Shown here: piece by piece, positions 16,018 through 22,279 of the stretch
Layout: each line of letters begins with the position of its first letter
Numbering within the stretch: position 1 is the first letter of the stretch
From: UBA6244 sp965140775
Lineage (GTDB): Bacteria; Bacteroidota; Bacteroidia; Bacteroidales; F082
Assembly: GCA_965140775.1 (NCBI GenBank)
Contig: OZ223471.1
Coordinates: 2,604,001-2,668,000, forward strand
Direction of reading: 5' to 3'
Length of the DNA: 64,000 nt
Notes under the pieces: generated by a model
What the model was told of the DNA's origin: nothing
The model's input: only the letters and a program-made list of their open reading frames with translations
Databases searched by the model: none
Position numbers and translations under genes: made by a program

Positions 16018-18177
16018 TTAATCTTCTTGATGCGGAGTTATCATCTCAACAACTTCAGGCAAATCCATGCCCAGTTGTTTCATATGTGCCAGGGTAGGAA
16101 CTCCATTTTTGGTCCAACCTCTTCTCAGATACACGGCATCCAACAATTTTTCGTATTGTGCTTCACGATGTTTGCGGAGGATATCACGTTTTTCTTCGGT
16201 GGTTTTTCCTTCGGGATCCACGCCAATGATTTCCTTTAGTTGTTTGTCATAGCGCTCTGCTCTCGATTCGTATTCCTCAATGGTAACAGGACCGGCAGCA
16301 CGATAGGGTTGTGCATCATACTTTCTGACGCCATACCCTCTACGGAGGTTAAACACCCGTTGGTAATTATATACGCGTTCCGATTGACGAATCATTTCGT
16401 GTTTGTCGATATTTTGTCCGGTAACGGCGTTGTATATCACCACGTAGTTGTCCACATGTTCGGGAACTTTGGCCGGTTCAGCGGTTTGCGCGTTGTTTTC
16501 GGGTTCCACATCGTTCCACGGAAGTTTACACAATCCCATCAGTCCGAACCAGGTGCGGAACATAGGGAAATAGTGCAACGCTTCGGCTTTATCTTCAAAA
16601 GTGGGGATTTGGTTGTTCACCATGTCCATAAAAATCAGCCAGGCTTCATCGTGTTGTGGCCCTTTGTTGGTCATGGCAAACCCGCCCTGTTGAGCCAGCG
16701 ATTCTTTTGAGATATACTCTGAGTATTCCAATCCCTTGTTTTCCATGGCAATATCTTGCAGGAAATTGGGATCGCCCCATCCATTTTTAATGAAAAGTTC
16801 TTTCATTTTGCGAACACCCATACCGGCAATAAGGCCAAAACCTTCGCCACGGGCAAGTTGATGCATCACCTCCATGGCTGAATCGGCGTTACCGAAATTA
16901 AGTTTCAGTCCACCCGTACGCTCTTCGTTGAGGATGCCATTTTCGTAACATTCCATGATAAAGGCCATGAGTGTACCCCATGAGATGGTACAAATGCCGT
17001 ATGTATCGCAGTAGAAATTGGCTTCGATAATGTAGTCGGGATTAAAAATTCCGCAATTGGAACCCAGACCTCCGGCGTTTTCGTATTCAGGCCCGTCCAC
17101 AATCACTTTCTGTCCGGCATAAGGACCTGTTCGGAGTTCGTAATTATCCACACCTTTGGCGCAAGCCATGTTACACCCTATCCAGCACCCATCGGGAATG
17201 CCTTGGGTAAACCTACGTTTCCACTCTTCGGAGTCGATGTTTTTAATGTCGGGATGACTTCCGAATTTATAATTGTGGGTAGGCAGCAGGTCGTAATCGT
17301 TCATGATTTCTACAAGGTGAGCCGTACCTTTGGTTCTCATCTCACATTGGGCATCGTCCAACTCGCGCATTTCCTTGTTAAAGGTTTTGCCACGCTCCAT
17401 GATGGCTTTCAAATCCACCACATTGTTGAGGTTACCTTTTACACCCGGAACTTTACAAACCAGGGCTTTAATTTTTTTATCTCTGAAAACAGTGCCAATA
17501 CCCCCGCGTCCGGCTTGTTTCAACCTGACCAACTTACGTTTGGGATCGTAGAAACTGAAATTAAGCATACCTATTAAGGAATGGTCGGCAGCTTTTCCGG
17601 CAGAAACAACGGCTACGTTTTTCTTGTCGCGGTCGTCGTCGGCATACATCTCCGTAAGTTGTTCGGCCAATACGTGGCTATCAATAGCTTCGTCGGGGGC
17701 TTCAAAAATTTCTACCTTGCCGTTAACTCCGTCGATAAAAACAATGACTTCCTTGTCCGACTTTCCCTGAATTTCGATGGCATCGAATCCGGAGAACTTC
17801 AAAAAAGGACCAAAATAACCACCTACGTTGCTGTCCATAACCGAGTTGGTTTGAGGAGAAATACTCACCACCAGCGACTTACCGGTTCCGGAATACTGGG
17901 TGATTCCACAGATGGGACCTCCGGATATAACGATTTCATTTTCAGGGTCGTTCCACTTGGTATCAGGTTTTGTGGCATCCCACAGATATTTCAAACCATA
18001 GCCTTTTCCCCCGATAAATTTCTCCTTCATGATGGGAGGCACATCCTTGGCCAAAATGGTATGATCGCCCACGTTTACATAGAGGGTTTTATCAGCATAC
18101 CCTTTATCCAGCGGAGTAATGTCGTACTTCCATTCTTTGAGCAATTTGTGCCGGCTTTTTATTTCCTCAACATTCAT
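16018..18177 (-). CDS. aor: Tungsten/molybdenum aldehyde:ferredoxin oxidoreductase
   Basis: A 719-residue cytoplasmic enzyme that oxidises aldehydes to acids with ferredoxin, using a bis-pyranopterin W or Mo centre and one 4Fe-4S cluster. AOR N-terminal domain signatures are FIGGKGYGLKYLWD and ISGGPICGITQYSGTGKS. Cluster ligands appear as C331, C335, C339 (GCWIGCNMAC) and C550 (GLCKLPW). The first pair is C-x3-C rather than the C-x2-C I expect for the family. It is longer than typical AOR (about 600-620), closer to the YdhV/BamB-like groups. It is divergent from thiF-thiS and has its own terminator. Confidence 0.9.
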   Translation of the reverse strand: MNVEEIKSRHKLLKEWKYDITPLDKGYADKTLYVNVGDHTILAKDVPPIMKEKFIGGKGYGLKYLWDATKPDTKWNDPENEIVISGGPICGITQYSGTGKSLVVSISPQTNSVMDSNVGGYFGPFLKFSGFDAIEIQGKSDKEVIVFIDGVNGKVEIFEAPDEAIDSHVLAEQLTEMYADDDRDKKNVAVVSAGKAADHSLIGMLNFSFYDPKRKLVRLKQAGRGGIGTVFRDKKIKALVCKVPGVKGNLNNVVDLKAIMERGKTFNKEMRELDDAQCEMRTKGTAHLVEIMNDYDLLPTHNYKFGSHPDIKNIDSEEWKRRFTQGIPDGCWIGCNMACAKGVDNYELRTGPYAGQKVIVDGPEYENAGGLGSNCGIFNPDYIIEANFYCDTYGICTISWGTLMAFIMECYENGILNEERTGGLKLNFGNADSAMEVMHQLARGEGFGLIAGMGVRKMKELFIKNGWGDPNFLQDIAMENKGLEYSEYISKESLAQQGGFAMTNKGPQHDEAWLIFMDMVNNQIPTFEDKAEALHYFPMFRTWFGLMGLCKLPWNDVEPENNAQTAEPAKVPEHVDNYVVIYNAVTGQNIDKHEMIRQSERVYNYQRVFNLRRGYGVRKYDAQPYRAAGPVTIEEYESRAERYDKQLKEIIGVDPEGKTTEEKRDILRKHREAQYEKLLDAVYLRRGWTKNGVPTLAHMKQLGMDLPEVVEMITPHQED

Positions 18178-18220
18178 AACGCTATATATTTAATTCAAAT
18201 TTCACTGTAATTGACGTAGG

Positions 18221-18228
18221 CAAAATTA
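18221..18228 (-). promoter_or_regulatory. -7 element of aor
   Basis: The minus strand reads TAATTTTG, an exact TAnnTTTG match, about 45 nt before the ATG. A TTTCG block 23 nt upstream may act as the -33 element. The ModE-like dyad lies about 42 bases further upstream. Confidence 0.6.
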
Positions 18229-18269
18229 CGCAATATAAAATGATAAGAGGTCGAAAAAGCCTAATAATC

Positions 18270-18293
18270 AGATATGCAAACAAAGGCATATCG
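18270..18293. promoter_or_regulatory. ModE-like operator in the aor-thiF divergent spacer
   Basis: A 24-bp dyad AGATATG-N10-CATATCG. The inner arms GATATGC and GCATATC are perfect. It lies well upstream of the aor -7 element and about 100 bases upstream of the thiF one. The distance suits activation or looping rather than simple blocking, unless a weaker start (TAAATTTC on the minus strand, 18300-18293) is used. Confidence 0.55.
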
Positions 18294-18369
18294 AAATTTA
18301 TAATCAGTCTTAATTCGGATAAATAAAGATTTTACAACCAATCATTGGCGGCAATCAATTAAACGTAAG

Positions 18370-18398
18370 TTGAGATAATCGTAAAACCCCTATTTTTG
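18370..18398 (+). promoter_or_regulatory. Promoter of thiF-thiS
   Basis: TTG at 18370-18372, an 18-nt gap, then TATTTTTG at 18391-18398. The predicted start is only about 10 nt before the ATG, leaving no room for a thiamine (TPP) riboswitch. Confidence 0.6.
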
Positions 18399-18412
18399 CT
18401 AAAAAACTTTGG

Positions 18413-19003
18413 ATGATGACTGCTCAGCAAATGCAAGAACGACTTAAAAATGCCACTGTGGGCATTGCTGGATGTGGTGGGTTGGGGTCGAATTGCGCTG
18501 TGGCATTGGCCCGTGTTGGTATTGGCAAACTAATTCTGGCCGATTTTGATGTGGTGGAAGAAAGCAATTTGAATCGTCAATACTATTTCCGACATCAGGT
18601 TGGAGAAAGTAAAGTGATGTGCCTGAAGCAAAATATTCACCTGATCAATCCCGACATCCACGTGGAAGCACACCAGATTAAACTGACATACAACGATATA
18701 CAATCCATGTACAAAGAATGTGATGTGTTGGTGGAAGCCTTCGACCGCGCCGACATGAAACAGATGATTATTGAGGCAGTTATGGAACAAATGCCCGACA
18801 TGCCCCTGGTGATTGGTCTGGGAATGGCAGGATGGGGAGACAGCAATTCCATTAAGATGAGAAAATCAGATAATTTGTATATCTGCGGAGATGAAAAAAG
18901 TGAGGTAACAGCGCAACATCCACCCCTGGCTCCCCGCGTGGGTATGGTGGCAAACATGCAAGCCAACACCGTATTGGAAATCCTTCTTAACAACCAGCCA
19001 TGA
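18413..19003 (+). CDS. thiF: ThiF/MoeB-family sulfur-carrier adenylyltransferase
   Basis: A 196-residue E1-like enzyme that adenylates the C-terminal glycine of a small sulfur carrier. The nucleotide-binding GIAGCGGLGSNCAVALARVGIGKL is followed by DFDVVEESNLNRQYY, the ATP-contacting Arg region. It is the short ThiF form without a rhodanese domain or zinc knuckle. It overlaps the carrier gene by 4 nt (ATGA). Divergence from aor, and the lack of other thi genes or a TPP riboswitch, suggest it serves the AOR pyranopterin (a MoeB-like job) rather than thiamine. AOR clusters with MoaD/HesA-like pairs are known. Confidence 0.88.
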   Translation: MMTAQQMQERLKNATVGIAGCGGLGSNCAVALARVGIGKLILADFDVVEESNLNRQYYFRHQVGESKVMCLKQNIHLINPDIHVEAHQIKLTYNDIQSMYKECDVLVEAFDRADMKQMIIEAVMEQMPDMPLVIGLGMAGWGDSNSIKMRKSDNLYICGDEKSEVTAQHPPLAPRVGMVANMQANTVLEILLNNQP

Positions 19004-19203
19004 AGATTACACTAAATAACCGACCGGAAACATTTGAACAGGAATCGTTGACCATTGCCCAATTGTTGGAACTTAAAAACTTCACTTTCAGAATGATGGT
19101 GGTAAAAATCAACGGACAACTGATCAAAAAAGGAACTTACGAACGAGCCGCAGTGGTTTCCGGGGACGATGTGCAGATACTACATATGATTAGTGGAGGA
19201 TAA
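19000..19203 (+). CDS. thiS: ThiS/MoaD-like sulfur carrier protein
   Basis: A 67-residue ubiquitin-fold protein ending in the required Gly-Gly (HMISGG), the site of adenylation and thiocarboxylation. The 4-nt overlap with the thiF-like gene points to a matched pair. The length fits ThiS (about 65) better than MoaD (about 80), but the neighbourhood has no thiamine genes and no moaD or moaE. I read it as a candidate dithiolene-sulfur donor for the AOR cofactor, with thiamine synthesis as the alternative. Confidence 0.85.
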   Translation: MKITLNNRPETFEQESLTIAQLLELKNFTFRMMVVKINGQLIKKGTYERAAVVSGDDVQILHMISGG

Positions 19204-19211
19204 GCAACCGA

Positions 19212-19433
19212 CTAAAATGGCTTTTTATGACCCAGGATATTGGCACGACGCTGATGAATAATGTATTTTTTACGGATGGGCTGGTGCTTGGTAGCTCCCG
19301 GATCGTAAGAAGTGGCTCCATAAGGACGATGTGCAGGATATTTAAAACCGGACGATTTTTTTGAACAAGAGCTTAAACTACTTGATAGAACAACAATTAG
19401 CAAAAACAAAACAATTCTGACAAGTCCTTTCAT
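19212..19433 (-). CDS. Small Bacteroidota lipoprotein
   Basis: A 73-residue protein starting at the ATG at 19433, with AGAAGG just upstream. It has a hydrophobic leader and the lipobox SLSSC (Cys23), then a basic tail rich in Tyr, His, Pro and Arg (YPAHRPYG, KHQPIRKKYIIHQRR). A longer frame extends upstream into repeat DNA and is not credible. No family recognised. It converges on thiS with 8 bases between the stops. Confidence 0.65.
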   Translation of the reverse strand: MKGLVRIVLFLLIVVLSSSLSSCSKKSSGFKYPAHRPYGATSYDPGATKHQPIRKKYIIHQRRANILGHKKPF

Positions 19434-19605
19434 CCTTCTAAACGGTTGATTATTGATTGAGGCGTAAAGATATAAAATTCTGTTAAGACAGGTTAAAATA
19501 TTAAAATCATTTCCTGAGGAAAAACAAAAAAGGTGTGGAAGGCGGTTGGGGAGTGAGGAATAACCCTGACAGGGTTCACCACAAAAAAAAGCTGCAGCAC
19601 ACCCC

Positions 19606-20520
19606 CGCTTCAAGCGTCCACGCTTGAAGACAGCACCGATCATCAAAACACTGAACTGCATGCCCTTGACAAAAGTCGAAGGGCAATGGATGAAACCTGA
19701 CAGGTTTTCGAAACCTGTCAGGTTTGAAACCCACCCGCTTCAAGCGTCCACTTGAAGATAACACTTGCCATCAACACGACGAACTGCATGCCCTTGACTA
19801 AAGCAGAAGGGTAATTGTGAAACCCACCCGCTTCAAGCGTCCACACTTGAAGATAACACTTGCCATCAACACGACGAACTGCATGCCCTTGACAAAAGTC
19901 GAAGGGCAATTGATGAAACCTGACAGGTTTTGAAAACCTGTCAGGTTTGAAACCCACCCGCTTCAAGCGTCCACGCTTGAAGACAGCACCGATCATCAAC
20001 ACATTGAACTGCATGCCCTTGACAAAAGTCGAAGGGCAATGGATGAAACCTGACAGGTTTTTGAAACCTGTCAGGTTTGAAACCCACCCGCTTCAAGCGT
20101 CCACACTTGAAGATAACACTTGTCATCAACACGACGAACTGCATGCCCTTGACAAAAGTCGAAGGGCAATTGATGAAACCTGACAGGTTTTTGAAACCTG
20201 TCAGGTTTGAAGCCCACCCGCTTCAAGCGTCCACACTTGAAGATAACACTTGCCATCAACACGACGAACTGCATGCCCTTGACAAAAGTCGAAGGGCAAT
20301 TGATGAAACCTGACAGGTTTTTGAAACCTGTCAGGTTTGAAGCCCACCCGCTTCAAGCGTCCACACTTGAAGATAACACTTGCCATCAACACGACGAACT
20401 GCATGCCCTTGACAAAAGCAGTAGGGCAATTGATGAACCTGACAGGTTTTGAAAACCTGTCAGGTTTGGCAATCAACCAAATAACCTTCCTCCCCACCCG
20501 CTTCAAGCCTTCACACTTGA
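19606..20520. repeat. Array of about eight 130-bp palindrome-rich repeats
   Basis: Copies start at 19606, 19736, 19829, 19959, 20089, 20219, 20349 and 20499. The spacing is 130 bp except for a 93-bp copy lacking one element and a diverged last copy. Each full unit holds three hairpins: (1) arms CTTCAAGCGT/ACGCTTGAAG; (2) GCCCTTGAC/GTCGAAGGGC with an AAAA loop; (3) arms AAACCTGACAGGTTT and AAACCTGTCAGGTTT around a 3-nt loop. Copies differ by a few bases, for example GCG to ACA in the right arm of hairpin 1. Translated frames inside (KPDRFQKPVRFH-like) are by-products of the repeat. Element 1 also occurs at 2979-3091. Confidence 0.92.
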
Positions 20521-20554
20521 AGTCTTACCCTACTCCAATCTCAATGGTCCCACT

Positions 20555-20607
20555 CATCCATTGATCCAACTGATCCAACTGATCCATTGATCCAACTGAT
20601 CCAACTG
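20555..20607. repeat. Short 9-bp tandem repeat
   Basis: About five imperfect copies of TGATCCAAC (some TGATCCAT) in a row, just before the porin promoter. It is non-coding. Confidence 0.75.
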
Positions 20608-20659
20608 AACCTCCGAACTTCCCCACCCCATTTTTCCTCCGGGAATATCCAAAATTCTG

Positions 20660-20667
20660 TATCTTTG
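20660..20667 (+). promoter_or_regulatory. -7 element of the porin gene
   Basis: TATCTTTG matches TAnnTTTG exactly, 36 nt before the ATG at 20704. No clear -33 TTTG is seen at the expected distance. Confidence 0.6.
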
Positions 20668-20703
20668 GATGTTTTTCAATATTAGCAACCAATCTCCATA
20701 CAT

Positions 20704-21834
20704 ATGAAAAAAGCACTCCTGTTGTTCGTGGTGTTTATATCCACAAATGTGGCATTTAGTCAAAACCAGGAAAAACCCAATCCTCTCTCCTATCAAATAA
20801 GTGGATTTGTGAACTTAAATGCCATCTGCGACTTTAACGGGCTGAGTAATTATGATGATTTTACCACCTCCGAAATCCCCATCAACCCTACACCCTACGA
20901 AAAAGTCATGCGGTTTCACATGACCGCCCGACAGTCAAGGTTGGTTCTCGACACCAAATACCAAACTCCGCTCGGAGAAGTTAAAGGAAAAATTTCAGGG
21001 GATTTTTATAGCGGCAACACAGGGGATTATTCCATATTTCATTTGCGCCTGGCCTATATTCAATACAAAAACCTGCTCATTGGCCAAAACACCACCACCT
21101 TTGGCAATCAGGATGTTACGCCAACTACCATCGATTTTGAAGGTCCCAACAGCGCTCCTACCCTACGCAATCCCATGATCAGCTATACCAATACCATCAA
21201 CAAAAAATGGAGCTTCGGGGCAGCTCTCGAGATGCGTGGAACAGACATCACCACCACCGACACCACCGACACGCCCTTTTCCTCTCTCCCTACTTTTGTG
21301 GGAAACATCAACCGCAGTGGCGATTGGGGGGTCATTACTTTTTCGGGAATGACCGATGTTAACCGATTCTTCGACAACAACGACAAAACACGGGTTACCA
21401 TGGGCTATGGCGGTGCTTTTTCGGCCATCATCAATACAGGTAAGCAAGACAAACTAAGCCTCTTCGCCGTTGCCGGGAAGGGCGTAGCCAACTTTATCAG
21501 CGATCTATCAGGAAGTGGGTATAATGGCGTGCTTACAAACAATCCCGACGAACTGAAATTGCTTTCCAGTTACGGTGGATTTGTGGCCTACACCCACTAC
21601 TGGAACGCAAAATGGAATTCAAACCTCATTTACAGCTTTGTGGGATTGGAAAAAACGTCGTTGGTTTCGAGCAACGCCTTTCAATTTAGCAATTACGCAC
21701 TGGGCAATTTGTTCTATCAACCCCTCGACAGGCTGATGTTTGGCATGGAATATATTTACGGCAATTTATACATCCAAAACGATGCCACGGGGGATGCTCA
21801 CCGTTTGCAATTTCTGGCTCAATTCAGTTTTTAG
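20704..21834 (+). CDS. DcaP-like outer-membrane porin
   Basis: A 376-residue protein. The signal peptide ends at NVAFSQ, and a 14-18-strand beta-barrel ends in Phe (LQFLAQFSF). The block RFHMTARQSRLVLDTKYQTPLGEVKGKISGDF followed by LRLAYIQYKNLLIGQNTTTFGNQDV is typical of the DcaP trimeric porin family, which takes up small anionic solutes such as dicarboxylates. It appears monocistronic, with its own promoter. The gene faces dcd-like comEB tail to tail. Substrate not determined. Confidence 0.85.
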   Translation: MKKALLLFVVFISTNVAFSQNQEKPNPLSYQISGFVNLNAICDFNGLSNYDDFTTSEIPINPTPYEKVMRFHMTARQSRLVLDTKYQTPLGEVKGKISGDFYSGNTGDYSIFHLRLAYIQYKNLLIGQNTTTFGNQDVTPTTIDFEGPNSAPTLRNPMISYTNTINKKWSFGAALEMRGTDITTTDTTDTPFSSLPTFVGNINRSGDWGVITFSGMTDVNRFFDNNDKTRVTMGYGGAFSAIINTGKQDKLSLFAVAGKGVANFISDLSGSGYNGVLTNNPDELKLLSSYGGFVAYTHYWNAKWNSNLIYSFVGLEKTSLVSSNAFQFSNYALGNLFYQPLDRLMFGMEYIYGNLYIQNDATGDAHRLQFLAQFSF

Positions 21835-21841
21835 AAACTGA

Positions 21842-22261
21842 TCAAGTTGATATTTCCAACTGCTCAATCTTGATGCCGGCCCTGGCAAGCAAGTCGAGCC
21901 CGTCGGTGATGCGGTATTTTCGGCTGTAAACCACCCGTTTGATGCCCGACTGGATAATCAATTTGGCACATTCGATGCAGGGTGAATCGGTAACGTACAA
22001 GGTGGCCCCATCAGCACTGTTGTGAGATTTGGCTACCTTTGTAATGGCATTGGCCTCAGCGTGAAGCACATATGGCTTAGTAATATAATTTTCATCCTCA
22101 CATACATTTTCAAACCCTGATGGGGTTCCATTGTATCCATCGGAGATAATCATGTTGTCCTTCACGATCAGGGCTCCCACCTGCATCCGCTTACAATAGG
22201 AATTTCTGGCCCAAACAAAGGCCATCTCGATGTAACTCTTATCAAACTTCTGACTTTTCAT
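21842..22261 (-). CDS. Deoxycytidylate (dCMP) deaminase
   Basis: A 139-residue zinc enzyme that deaminates dCMP to dUMP for dTMP supply. The zinc site is HAEANAI plus PCIECA, with the substrate-binding YNGTPSGF and CEDEN segments of the ComEB/dCMP deaminase family. The ATG at 22261 is chosen over an upstream TTG frame. It lies 18 nt after the S9 peptidase start on the same strand, suggesting read-through in the reverse order (deaminase first, then peptidase) is not possible: the peptidase is upstream and the deaminase follows its stop by 18 nt. Confidence 0.92.
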   Translation of the reverse strand: MKSQKFDKSYIEMAFVWARNSYCKRMQVGALIVKDNMIISDGYNGTPSGFENVCEDENYITKPYVLHAEANAITKVAKSHNSADGATLYVTDSPCIECAKLIIQSGIKRVVYSRKYRITDGLDLLARAGIKIEQLEIST

Positions 22262-22279
22262 GGCGCAAATTAACACAAA

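Noticed and set aside
18178..18412. TPP riboswitch upstream of thiF
   Set aside because: No match to the THI-box core, and the predicted start leaves only about 10 nt of leader.
19606..20520. CRISPR array
   Set aside because: The sequences between palindromes are themselves repeated from unit to unit, and the 130-bp period is far above CRISPR spacing. No cas gene is present.
19718..20564. Several overlapping reading frames (67-101 residues) on both strands
   Set aside because: They are translations of the same 130-bp repeat and have no start signals or independent support.
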